Shown in pieces: positions 54,800-63,350 of a stretch of DNA of 64,000 nt. The DNA comes from Colwellia hornerae (GTDB taxonomy: Bacteria; Pseudomonadota; Gammaproteobacteria; Enterobacterales; Alteromonadaceae), in the NCBI RefSeq assembly GCF_007954355.1, contig NZ_VOLR01000001.1:124001-188000 (forward strand), given 5' to 3'. Each line of letters begins with the position of its first letter. Positions within the stretch are counted from its first letter, which is position 1. Made by a program: the position numbers and the translations under genes. Below the pieces are notes generated by a model that worked only from the letters and a program-made list of their open reading frames with translations, made no database searches and was not told the DNA's origin.

Positions 54800-56344
54800 A
54801 TGAAGGAAATGGCTTCGATCACCAAGTATTTGGCGTTTTTAAGTGGCATAATTATTAGTTTAACGGTGATATTTTACATCTATTCCAACATCTTAAAAAG
54901 TCAGCTTTTCGAGCAAGGAGAAAATATACTTAGTGATTTAGTGGATACCACAACCTATGGATATGGTGTTATAGAGTCATTAAATAGCCAGAACTTTACT
55001 TATTGCTCTGATGAAAATTTATTAGCAATGCGAAAATCTCAATTTGAATCAAATGATATCAGGGATATTGGTTTCCTAGAAAATGGTGTATTAACCTGTA
55101 CCACTGGCATAGGCATCTTAAAAAAACCAATCAAAGGACCTCGTTATGACTTTATGCTGGACGGTCATGAGTTTTGGTTCAATCATAAGCTAGTCACTTT
55201 TGATAGGACGGTACAAGGTATTATTATCCGTAAGGACAATTACAATCTAGTGGCGTCATTTCAAGGGATTTTGTATGAACACAGAAAATTTAACCGCTAT
55301 GAACTGCTAGCGCTCAAAGGTGAAAAAATCATTCATCTTTTTGGTGAAACTGGAATATATCAAAAAAACTCAACAAGTAGTCAGCCCTATTTTAGCTCAG
55401 GATTATTATCGCACTCTTTTGAGTTTTGTGGTCCGAAAGGGTTGATCTGCGTGGCTATTGAGCAGAGAAACTTTTCAGAATTTCAACTTGGACCTGTCTT
55501 TTTAATTTTACTGTTTATTTCTTTGATTTCAGGTGTGGCTACCTTACATGCTTATCAATCGATTTATAGTTACATTTATAGTACTAAAAGAAGAATAAAA
55601 TTAGCCTTATCTTTCAAAGGCATTAAGCCACATTATCAGGCTATTGTTGAATTAAAAACCGGTAAAGTTATTGGCTGTGAGTTGCTTGCTCGATTTGAAG
55701 ACCATATTGGCCCCCTTTATCCTGATCAATTTATTTCAGTGGTCGGTGAATTAGATATGTCTTGGTTGATGACGCAAGACCTTATTTTACAAGCCATTGA
55801 TGATTTTAAAGATATTCAAATTATTAATGAGCCATTTTATCTTTCCATTAATGTTTATCCCAAAGATATCAATAACGGTAATATTCTCAAAGGTGTGGAA
55901 CTATTAAAAAATATAACGCCTAATCTTGAAGTTTGTTTTGAGGTAACAGAAGATGAAGAGTTACATTATAGTAAGGTGGGCAATACCTTAGAAGTGCTGT
56001 CAAAAAGTCGTATTAAAATCTCTATTGATGATTTTGGTACCGGCTACTCTAATTTATCTCAACTAAAACTGTTAGATATTGATACCTTAAAAGTTGATAA
56101 GTCATTTATAGATGAGGTTGAAACGGGGTCAATCCGATCAACGTTAATACCAAATATTGTGTCAATAGCGGAGAAACTAGAGGCAAGTATTATTGCTGAA
56201 GGTATTGAAAACAGATTACAAGTAGATGAATTGCTGAAAATGGATATTAAATTTGGCCAAGGTTGGTATTACACAAAAGCTCTGCCATTAGAAGAATTTA
56301 AACATTATTTGATCAATCATAGTGACTACAAATTTGATCAGTAA
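54800..56344 (+). CDS. CSS-motif EAL-domain cyclic-di-GMP phosphodiesterase
   Basis: A 514-residue inner-membrane enzyme. Order: N-terminal helix (YLAFLSGIIISLTVIFYIYSNI), a periplasmic CSS domain (about 30-230) with cysteines in FTYCSDENL and VLTCTTGIG, a second helix (LGPVFLILLFISLISGVATLHAY) and an EAL domain from about residue 265. The EAL triad reads ELL in IGCELLARFE; catalytic acids in EVTEDEELH, IDDFGTGYSNLSQL and DKSFI and the late EGIEN are kept, so hydrolysis of c-di-GMP is likely. CSS domains sense redox through a disulphide in related PdeB/PdeC-type proteins. It is monocistronic. Confidence 0.85.
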   Translation: MKEMASITKYLAFLSGIIISLTVIFYIYSNILKSQLFEQGENILSDLVDTTTYGYGVIESLNSQNFTYCSDENLLAMRKSQFESNDIRDIGFLENGVLTCTTGIGILKKPIKGPRYDFMLDGHEFWFNHKLVTFDRTVQGIIIRKDNYNLVASFQGILYEHRKFNRYELLALKGEKIIHLFGETGIYQKNSTSSQPYFSSGLLSHSFEFCGPKGLICVAIEQRNFSEFQLGPVFLILLFISLISGVATLHAYQSIYSYIYSTKRRIKLALSFKGIKPHYQAIVELKTGKVIGCELLARFEDHIGPLYPDQFISVVGELDMSWLMTQDLILQAIDDFKDIQIINEPFYLSINVYPKDINNGNILKGVELLKNITPNLEVCFEVTEDEELHYSKVGNTLEVLSKSRIKISIDDFGTGYSNLSQLKLLDIDTLKVDKSFIDEVETGSIRSTLIPNIVSIAEKLEASIIAEGIENRLQVDELLKMDIKFGQGWYYTKALPLEEFKHYLINHSDYKFDQ

Positions 56345-56458
56345 ACCTAGATAAGTCTTGCTCTACCAACAGTCATTGATAGTTTATCTGTTAAGCATAT
56401 TTACTGTTAAATGACATACCCTCTGAATAAGTGTTTGTTCAGAGGGTATTTTAAGACA

Positions 56459-59400
56459 TCAAGCTTTTATAAGTTGTTTAATTTTCGCTGTAGAGAAGAA
56501 GCTATATAAAACAGGTAAGACAAATAACGTTAAAAAAGTGGCGGTTACCAGTCCGCCAACAATAACACTGGCAAGAGGGCGTTGTATTTCTGCACCCACG
56601 CCATTAGACATCATCATCGGGATCAGCCCCAAAGCAGAAGTCATCGCGGTCATTAATACCGGACGTAGTCGCGATGTCGCACCGTCGAAAACTGCTTGTG
56701 ACGTCGTTAAACCTTCTTTGACACACTGGTTTATCCGCTCAACCATAACAACACCATTGAGCACAGCAACACCAAACAAGGTAATAAAACCAATAGAACT
56801 TGGCACAGATAAATATTGTTCGCTAATATAAAGCGAGAACACGCCGCCAATAACCGCTAAGGGTACATTAACTAAAATCAGCATCGCTTGACCCAATGAG
56901 CCAAAAGCAAAATAAAGTAACAAAGCAATTAATGCCAAAGAGAGTGGCACCACCAGTAATAGCCGCTGTTGGGCACGTTGTTGATTCTCAAATTGACCGC
57001 CAATAACCACAGAATAACCGGCGGGTAAGTCTACTGTACTGGCAATTACTTCACGAATATCAGTAACAACACTACCCATATCTCTGTCTTGTACATTTGC
57101 TTGAATAACGACTCGGCGTTGCACATTGTCTCTGCGAACCTGTGGCGGACCTGACTCAAAGGTGATGGTGGCGATATCTCCTAAACGTACCCAAGCACCG
57201 GTTGGTGATTGTAAACGAAGATCGGCAATCGCTTCAGGACTGTTGCGATATTTTTCTGCCAATCTGACATAAATATCATAGCGCTCATTACCGTTGATTA
57301 TTTGCCCAGCACTAACCCCGCCAATGCCATTTTTAATCACATCCATAACATCACCAACCGACAAACCAAAACGAGAAAGTTGCTGTCTTTTAGGTTTTAT
57401 CACTAATTGGGCTTCTCCTGCTATTTGCTCTAATGCGACATCGCGCGCGCCTTTGACCTGTTTTATCGCGGCGGTAATTTCTTCGCCTTTACTGGCGAGT
57501 ATGGACAACTCTGGACCGAATAATTTAATCGCCAGTTGCGCTTTTACCCCAGAAAGTAATTCATCAACACGGGTCGCAATTGGCTGTGAAAAATTAAGCA
57601 GTAAGCCAGGAAATTGTTTAAGTTCCTCTGCCATTAACGTTTGCAATTCGATGCGACTTTTAGCACTACGCCATTGTGATACGGGTTTTAACCCTATGTA
57701 TATTTCAATGTTATTAACGGGTTCAGGATCGCCACCAATTTCAGCCCGGCCAATACGGCTGAGTGCGTAGGTTACCTCAGGAAACGCCATTAACTTTTCT
57801 TCAAGGATAGGCGCTACTGCTAACGCTGTTTCCAAACTCGATGACGGAGCTAAAGTGACCCTTAAGTTAATGGTGCCTTCCTCAAGTTCGGGTACAAATT
57901 CTGTGCCTATTTGGGGAACTAATGATATAGCGGCAACCAGTAATGCTATGCACGTAAATACCACAACCTTAGGGCGTTTCATTGCGGCTTTAAGACTTTT
58001 TCGATAGAGCTTGTCCAAAGGCAATAATATAAAACTTTCCTTTTGTTTTACGCCTTTGCTAAACATAAACGTTGCTAGCGCAGGCACGACAAAAAGAGCC
58101 ACTAGGATGGCAGATATTACCGCTAAGATAATGCTAATAGCCATTGGCTGAAAAAGTTTAGCTTCAACGCCTTCAAAACTAAATAGCGGTGTAAAGACCA
58201 CCAAAATAATGGCTGCGGCAAAAAATACTGGACGGGCAACTTCTTTTCCTGCCGCCTTTAACTGTCGTGGGATATCTTGTTGCTGGCTCTTTTTATCGAG
58301 GAGATCTCCAGAGTGGTTTAAATGTTTAAAGATGTTTTCAACCATCACCACCGAGCCATCAACTAACATACCTATTGCGACCGCAATCCCGCCTAATGAC
58401 ATTAAATTAGCCGACAAGCCCAGCCAAGACATCACCATTAGCGCAATAGCAACCGAGATAGGAATCGAAATTAACACCAAAAATGTTGCCGTTAAATTCA
58501 TTAAAAATAAGGCGAGTATCACAGCAATAAATATAAAAGCTAAGGCAAGTGCTTCAACAACAGTATTAACCGCTTGGGTAATTAAATCAGCTTGGTCATA
58601 GAAAGGCTCAAAGCGCACACCTTTGGGTAGGGCTTGATTAATCATGGGTATTCTAGCGTTAATACCGTCAATGGTGGCTTTGGTATTTGCACCAATACGT
58701 TTTAATACGATACCTGAGACGACTTCACCCAAACGTTCAACTTCGCCATTTTTGTTTCTGCGTGTCATGGTCGCCGCGCCTTGGCGAATTTCATTCCCCA
58801 AAGTTACTTTGGCAAGATCTGCGATAGTGACTACCGTGCCAGACACTGTTTTCACCGGCACCTGCTTAATGTCGGCTAATCCCGCTTCGCCACTATTAAA
58901 CCAACCTGTGCCTCGAATAACTAATTGCTCTTGTCCTCGGTTCATATACCAACCACCCACATTGGCATTATTGTTTTCAAGTGCGGTAACTATGTCATCT
59001 TGGCTTAACTGATAAGAAAGCAATTTACTGGGTTCAATATTGACTTGATATTGACGAACACTTCCGCCAAAAGATAAAACATCGGTTACACCATCTACCG
59101 GCATAACCAATAATTTCACTAGCCAATCATTTAAACTTCTTAAGGTCATTGAGTTATAACCAGCCTCTTTATCAGCAATGAGTAAGTACTGGAAGACTTG
59201 GCCTAAACCTGAGGTATTAGGTCCCATTGCAGGTAAACCAACGCCTTGAGGAATTAGCGATTTTGCCGCTTGTAGTCGTTCAAAAACTAATTGGCGGGCA
59301 AAATATATATCGGTGCCTTCTTTGAAAACCACCGTAACGCCAGAGAGCCCCGTTTTTGATATTGACCGTACTTGTTCAACATCAGGTAAAGCATACATCA

Positions 59401-59614
59401 CCGCTTCAATCGGGTAGGTGATGAGTTGCTCTACTTCTTCAGCGGCTAAGCCAGGTGCTTCGGTATTTATCGCTACTTGAACATTAGTGACATCAGGAAA
59501 TGCATCTAGATTTAAATTTGGGATGGCAATAATAGCGGCTACCATGGTGGCAATAAGTGCAATAATTACCAGTAGGCGATTATCTATCGACCAATCAATC
59601 ATTTTATTTAACAT
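56459..59614 (-). CDS. CusA/CzcA-family heavy-metal RND efflux pump
   Basis: A 1051-residue inner-membrane pump that drives metal cations out using the proton gradient. The twelve-helix RND layout with two large periplasmic loops is clear: helix 1 near residue 10-30, FPDVTNVQVAINTEAPGLAAEEVEQLITYPIE, then MLVDGSVVMVENIFKHL in the HME-type helix-4 region with Asp and Glu for proton relay. ATFMFSKGVKQKE divides the halves and RPVLMTAMTSALGLIPMMMS comes near the end. The ion (Cu+, Ag+, Zn2+, Co2+ or Cd2+) is not certain. It lies 14 bases after the adaptor gene in the same operon. No outer-membrane factor gene is present here. Confidence 0.9.
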   Translation of the reverse strand: MLNKMIDWSIDNRLLVIIALIATMVAAIIAIPNLNLDAFPDVTNVQVAINTEAPGLAAEEVEQLITYPIEAVMYALPDVEQVRSISKTGLSGVTVVFKEGTDIYFARQLVFERLQAAKSLIPQGVGLPAMGPNTSGLGQVFQYLLIADKEAGYNSMTLRSLNDWLVKLLVMPVDGVTDVLSFGGSVRQYQVNIEPSKLLSYQLSQDDIVTALENNNANVGGWYMNRGQEQLVIRGTGWFNSGEAGLADIKQVPVKTVSGTVVTIADLAKVTLGNEIRQGAATMTRRNKNGEVERLGEVVSGIVLKRIGANTKATIDGINARIPMINQALPKGVRFEPFYDQADLITQAVNTVVEALALAFIFIAVILALFLMNLTATFLVLISIPISVAIALMVMSWLGLSANLMSLGGIAVAIGMLVDGSVVMVENIFKHLNHSGDLLDKKSQQQDIPRQLKAAGKEVARPVFFAAAIILVVFTPLFSFEGVEAKLFQPMAISIILAVISAILVALFVVPALATFMFSKGVKQKESFILLPLDKLYRKSLKAAMKRPKVVVFTCIALLVAAISLVPQIGTEFVPELEEGTINLRVTLAPSSSLETALAVAPILEEKLMAFPEVTYALSRIGRAEIGGDPEPVNNIEIYIGLKPVSQWRSAKSRIELQTLMAEELKQFPGLLLNFSQPIATRVDELLSGVKAQLAIKLFGPELSILASKGEEITAAIKQVKGARDVALEQIAGEAQLVIKPKRQQLSRFGLSVGDVMDVIKNGIGGVSAGQIINGNERYDIYVRLAEKYRNSPEAIADLRLQSPTGAWVRLGDIATITFESGPPQVRRDNVQRRVVIQANVQDRDMGSVVTDIREVIASTVDLPAGYSVVIGGQFENQQRAQQRLLLVVPLSLALIALLLYFAFGSLGQAMLILVNVPLAVIGGVFSLYISEQYLSVPSSIGFITLFGVAVLNGVVMVERINQCVKEGLTTSQAVFDGATSRLRPVLMTAMTSALGLIPMMMSNGVGAEIQRPLASVIVGGLVTATFLTLFVLPVLYSFFSTAKIKQLIKA

Positions 59615-59628
59615 CGTGTTATTCCTTA

Positions 59629-60753
59629 TTAGTGGCCGTGCGGATCAAATCCACTTTTCGCTATTTCTGAAGCGACAAAAAAGGCACCCTGGGTAACCAC
59701 TCTTGTGTTGGCGGCAATACCGATGATTTGGCGATAATTGCCTAAAGGCTGACCTAATTCAACTTCAACAGCCTCGAATTCACCCGGGTGGTCTTCAACA
59801 AAAACAGTCCAGTCACCATCAGTCCCGCGCATTAAGGCTGTTTCGGGCACTGCGATTACGGCAGTTTGTGTGTCAAATTGAAAATTAACATCTACAAACA
59901 TCCCTGAGTGCAATGAATCATCTTTATTTTCAACAGACAACCTAACAATTCTAGTACGGGTCGCTGGGTCGATTGTGTGCGCTTCTTGAATAACCAAGGC
60001 ATGATAAGTTTGGCCAGCAAATTCTATTTCAGCCCTTGTCCCAGCAGGTAAGTTCAATTTTTTGTTGGGCGAAACACGCGCTTCGACCCATAAGTTCTCT
60101 TCATTAGCTAAAATCATAATTTGTTCACCGGGCGTGACTCGTTGTCCTTGTGAAAAATTATCACTTAATACCGCTCCTCCGCGCTGCGCTACTAAGGTAT
60201 ATTCACCTAAGTTTGACGAATTGTTTTTAACAATATCTTCAATGGCATTTTTTGTTAGCCCAAAGGCGGTTAAACGGCTATAAGCGGCGATGTAATCAGT
60301 TTCACTTTTTAGCAAAAGGCTCTCGCTTAACGTGCCCTTACTTAACTTGCTTGCCCGTTGCCATTCACTATACGTTACTCGATAATTAGCTTGTGCTGCA
60401 GCAACAGATTCACTAAATAAAGTGACTAAGGGTTGGTCTTTTTCAACATGTTCACCTAAGGTCGCATGACGACTTATCACTACCGACTCTGTGCGTGGTG
60501 AAACAATATAACTGGTGTAACCATTTGCTTTTATTTCTCCAGGAGCATAAACGCGTCGAGCAAAAATTTTGGGTGTTAACATCGATACTTTAATACTTGC
60601 GAGTGTTAATTGTGCGGTGGTGAAGCTAACGGCTGTTTTGTGGGTATCTTCGGTAATTTCTACAGCAAGAGCAGGAGGAGCTAAGGTGGTTAAACCATAA
60701 AATAAAACACTCAGTAGGTTTAATAGCATTGGTTTTTTATTGGTGTTGATCAT
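59629..60753 (-). CDS. RND periplasmic adaptor, CusB/CzcB type
   Basis: A 374-residue membrane-fusion protein linking the pump to an outer-membrane channel. It has a signal peptide (MLLNLLSVLFYGLTTLAPPALA region), a barrel-sandwich half motif YIVSPRTESVVISRHATLGEHVEKDQPLVTL, an alpha-hairpin about 110-170 and a second half with GEYTLVAQRGGAVLSDNFSQGQRVTPGEQIMIL. A beta-barrel and membrane-proximal domain follow. The C-terminus ends in DPHGH, a small metal-binding tail. It starts at ATG 60753, 96 bases downstream of the His-rich small protein gene and directly before the pump gene. Confidence 0.87.
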   Translation of the reverse strand: MINTNKKPMLLNLLSVLFYGLTTLAPPALAVEITEDTHKTAVSFTTAQLTLASIKVSMLTPKIFARRVYAPGEIKANGYTSYIVSPRTESVVISRHATLGEHVEKDQPLVTLFSESVAAAQANYRVTYSEWQRASKLSKGTLSESLLLKSETDYIAAYSRLTAFGLTKNAIEDIVKNNSSNLGEYTLVAQRGGAVLSDNFSQGQRVTPGEQIMILANEENLWVEARVSPNKKLNLPAGTRAEIEFAGQTYHALVIQEAHTIDPATRTRIVRLSVENKDDSLHSGMFVDVNFQFDTQTAVIAVPETALMRGTDGDWTVFVEDHPGEFEAVEVELGQPLGNYRQIIGIAANTRVVTQGAFFVASEIAKSGFDPHGH

Positions 60754-60849
60754 TGTTATCTCTTAATTTAAAGGTAAACGTTGCAACAACACTAAATTCA
60801 ATATTTAGTGTTAAGTAAAGTTGTTGCGAAAAATTGTTATAAAATTAAA

Positions 60850-61197
60850 TTAAGCGATCGGGGGACGTATAAGTTGTTCTATGAAGTTGATATCGATATC
60901 GATAAGATAAAAGTATTGATTGGGAATTAATAGCTTAGTGATAATGGAGGTTGATTTGTTTGTTAAAAACCATTGGCTGTGTGAACCTTGACAGTGCCCA
61001 CAATGATGACAATCTTTGACGTTATGTTCAGTATCAGAGGTTGTGTTAAATCGCGCTTGATTATCAACTTCATGAGAATGTTCAGTTTGTAAATGTTGAG
61101 CGTTAAGCTGATGATTATCGCCTGAATTAGCCACAGCAACAAACGACTGCAAGGCAATCGATAGTACTATTAAAAAGCTAAGCCAAGTTTTTTTCAT
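60850..61197 (-). CDS. Small exported His/Cys-rich putative metal-binding protein
   Basis: A 115-residue protein with a signal peptide (MKKTWLSFLIVLSIALQSFVAVA) and a His-rich mature part: HQLNAQHLQTEHSHE and the tight cluster DCHHCGHCQGSHS at about residues 63-75. That cluster suits binding of copper, zinc or similar ions in the periplasm. Small proteins of the DUF2946/CopL kind of this sort often precede czc or cus operons, which fits its place before the CusBA-type pair. I cannot assign a family with certainty. A role as metal buffer or sensor is inference. Confidence 0.65.
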   Translation of the reverse strand: MKKTWLSFLIVLSIALQSFVAVANSGDNHQLNAQHLQTEHSHEVDNQARFNTTSDTEHNVKDCHHCGHCQGSHSQWFLTNKSTSIITKLLIPNQYFYLIDIDINFIEQLIRPPIA

Positions 61198-61505
61198 TAT
61201 TGTCGTATTCTTTTAATTTATCCATCTAGACCAGCGAATGCTAAGCTAAATAATGTTTTTAGTCAATAAGTCGCCACTAAGGGGCATAGGGTCGCTTTGT
61301 TGAGAAGTAATCAATAAAATCGATGGCTAACCGGCTTTTTATTAATATCTGTCGTTACTTTTTTTATTACTGTATCTAGTAATAACTAATTAAAACAAGG
61401 TGTTGATAAGCTGGTATTGACGATTTTTTACTAAATGCTTACGCAATATTGAATTTAAGGTTAGGCTATGACTTTTGAACGCGATATACATTAAGAGGTA
61501 AGACT

Positions 61506-62117
61506 TTGCTACAGCGCACTTTATATTTATTACGACATGGTGAAATTGCTACTCCTGGTATTTTAGCCGGTAAAACTGATGTCGCGCTTTCTAACAAGGG
61601 CTTGCAACAGCTGTGGGATGTTAGCCAAAAATTACCTGAAATATCCTCTTGTATCAGTTCACCTCTGCAACGTTGCAGGGTGTTTGCCAAAGCATATTCA
61701 TTGAAAAAAAACATCAATCTCCTATTAAACGATAACCTTAAAGAAATGAATTTTGGTGATTGGGATGGAGAAACCTATCAAGCCTTGTGGCAGATAAAAG
61801 CCAGTGCTCTGCAGCCTTCATTGGGTGACTTTTGGCAAAATCCTTGGCAACATACTGCGCCTAATGGTGAGACTATGGTTGATTTTGTCGAGCGTGTCGA
61901 TACTTGGTGGCAACAATGGCTTGCAGATGCACCCGAGGGGAATACCTTGGTGGTTGCGCATGGCGGCGTGATTAAACATTTAATTGCGCGAGTACTTAAA
62001 TTGCCCATACCGGGCACGGTTCACATGAGTCATATTGATATTCCTTATGCGGGGTTAGTGAAAATTAATATTTATACCGATGATAGTGGCGTTGATTGGC
62101 CAAAAATAGTGTGGTGA
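61506..62117 (+). CDS. cobC: Histidine phosphatase, probably alpha-ribazole phosphatase
   Basis: A 203-residue enzyme of the phosphoglycerate-mutase-like histidine phosphatase family. The phospho-His motif LYLLRHGEIA is at residues 6-15, followed by SSPLQRCRVFA, the Glu-bearing KEMNFGDWDGETYQ and the second catalytic His in VVAHGGVIKHLIARVL. The length and the GDWDG motif resemble CobC, which removes phosphate from alpha-ribazole 5'-phosphate in lower-ligand assembly of cobalamin. A cobalamin riboswitch 100 bases downstream supports that. It starts at TTG 61506 behind AGAGGT. Family certain, exact substrate fairly likely. Confidence 0.8.
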   Translation: MLQRTLYLLRHGEIATPGILAGKTDVALSNKGLQQLWDVSQKLPEISSCISSPLQRCRVFAKAYSLKKNINLLLNDNLKEMNFGDWDGETYQALWQIKASALQPSLGDFWQNPWQHTAPNGETMVDFVERVDTWWQQWLADAPEGNTLVVAHGGVIKHLIARVLKLPIPGTVHMSHIDIPYAGLVKINIYTDDSGVDWPKIVW

Positions 62118-62194
62118 TACGTAACCCCGATAAGTCAATGAATTGGGTGTTATTGGCAATTAAACCTTGCTATTTTTAGTGAGCAGACGATAAT

Positions 62195-62330
62195 CTTCGA
62201 ACAACATTATATAACTCATTTTTAATGTGGGAATGTGGTGAAAAACCGCAACTGTACCCGCAACTGTAAAAGCCTTTTCTTGGTATTTAATAACCATAAA
62301 GCTTAAGTCAGGATACCCATTAATTTAGAG
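62195..62330 (+). ncRNA. Cobalamin riboswitch
   Basis: The conserved core is easy to read: GGGAATGTGGTGAAAAACC at 62229-62247, then CCCGCAACTGTAA at 62257-62269, and the 3' box AAGTCAGGATACCC at 62305-62318. These are the hallmark pieces of the adenosylcobalamin element in the expected order and spacing. It precedes a BtuDC-type importer, so B12 excess should shut that operon. A GCCTATC/GATAGGC hairpin at 62337-62355, without a T-run, may belong to the switching part, perhaps acting on translation. The outer limits are approximate. Confidence 0.92.
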
Positions 62331-62486
62331 TCATTTGCCTATCAAAATGATAGGCATAACCAACAAAGTCGAGCGGGTTTACTCGAACATTGTATTGTCT
62401 ACTCTTGCATTATTTTTATATACTAAGAGATTGATTGTGCTGTGTTTGCTGCTCATTAAGTGTCCATCGCATGTGAGTAGCAATTT

Positions 62487-63350
62487 TTGAATAGTAGCAA
62501 GGCTCAATCCTCAGCAATAAATACCGCTAATACAGCATTGCTTTCAGTGCAGCATCTTTCTTGGCATGCCGACAGCCAGCTTATTTTAGATGATATTTCT
62601 TTCACCATAAAAAAAGGCAGCTTTACCGGTATTCTAGGGCCTAATGGTGCAGGAAAGTCTAGCTTACTCCGCTGCTTATATCGCTATGTAAAACCCGATT
62701 CAGGTTCAGTACAATTTAATCAACAAGATATTTGGCAACAATACGACGCTTATCAGTATGCGCAAGATATCGCGGTGGTTTTACAAGAAACACCCACTCA
62801 TTTTAATTTAACCGTACATGACGTTGTTGCGCTGGGTTTATTGCCACACAAGGGGTTATTTACCCGTGAACAAGCCAGCGACCGACTCAAAATCGACTGT
62901 GCAATTAAGCAGGTTGGCTTAGCGGATAAAAACTTACAAAATTTTGAACATTTATCCGGCGGAGAAAAACAACGCGCACTTATAGCTCGTGCTATCGTGC
63001 AAACGCCCAGCTTACTTATTATGGACGAGCCAACCAGTCATCTTGATGTTCGTTACCAAATTCAGGTTATTGAATTAGCTAAATCGCTAGGCATTACGGT
63101 TATTGCGTCTTTTCATGACTTAAATCTTGCCAGTGCGATGTGCGATCAACTGCTGGTGTTAGATAAAGGTAAACTGGTTGAGCAAGGGTCACCACAAGCA
63201 GTGATCACCTCTGAGATGTTGTCAAATGTATTTGGTGTCTGCGCGCAAGTCTCTCTTCATCCCCAGCATAAGGTTCCTCATATTTCTTATTTCTATGGCT
63301 ACGATATTAAAGAAAAAACGGCAGAAAGTAGAGCGTTACCTCATGTTTAA
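62487..63350 (+). CDS. ABC importer ATPase, probably for vitamin B12 (BtuD-like)
   Basis: A 287-residue FecE/BtuD-type ATPase at the inner membrane. Walker A GILGPNGAGKSSLLRC, Q-loop VVLQETPTHF, signature HLSGGEKQRALIARAIV, Walker B LLIMDEPTSHLD and switch SFHDLNLA are all canonical. The start at TTG 62487 is the earliest in frame; TTG or GTG about 18-21 codons later are alternatives, and none has a strong ribosome site, which would fit riboswitch control of translation. Its 3' end overlaps the permease gene by 8 bases. The B12 role comes from the riboswitch upstream; sequence alone would also allow an iron-siderophore importer. Confidence 0.82.
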   Translation: MNSSKAQSSAINTANTALLSVQHLSWHADSQLILDDISFTIKKGSFTGILGPNGAGKSSLLRCLYRYVKPDSGSVQFNQQDIWQQYDAYQYAQDIAVVLQETPTHFNLTVHDVVALGLLPHKGLFTREQASDRLKIDCAIKQVGLADKNLQNFEHLSGGEKQRALIARAIVQTPSLLIMDEPTSHLDVRYQIQVIELAKSLGITVIASFHDLNLASAMCDQLLVLDKGKLVEQGSPQAVITSEMLSNVFGVCAQVSLHPQHKVPHISYFYGYDIKEKTAESRALPHV

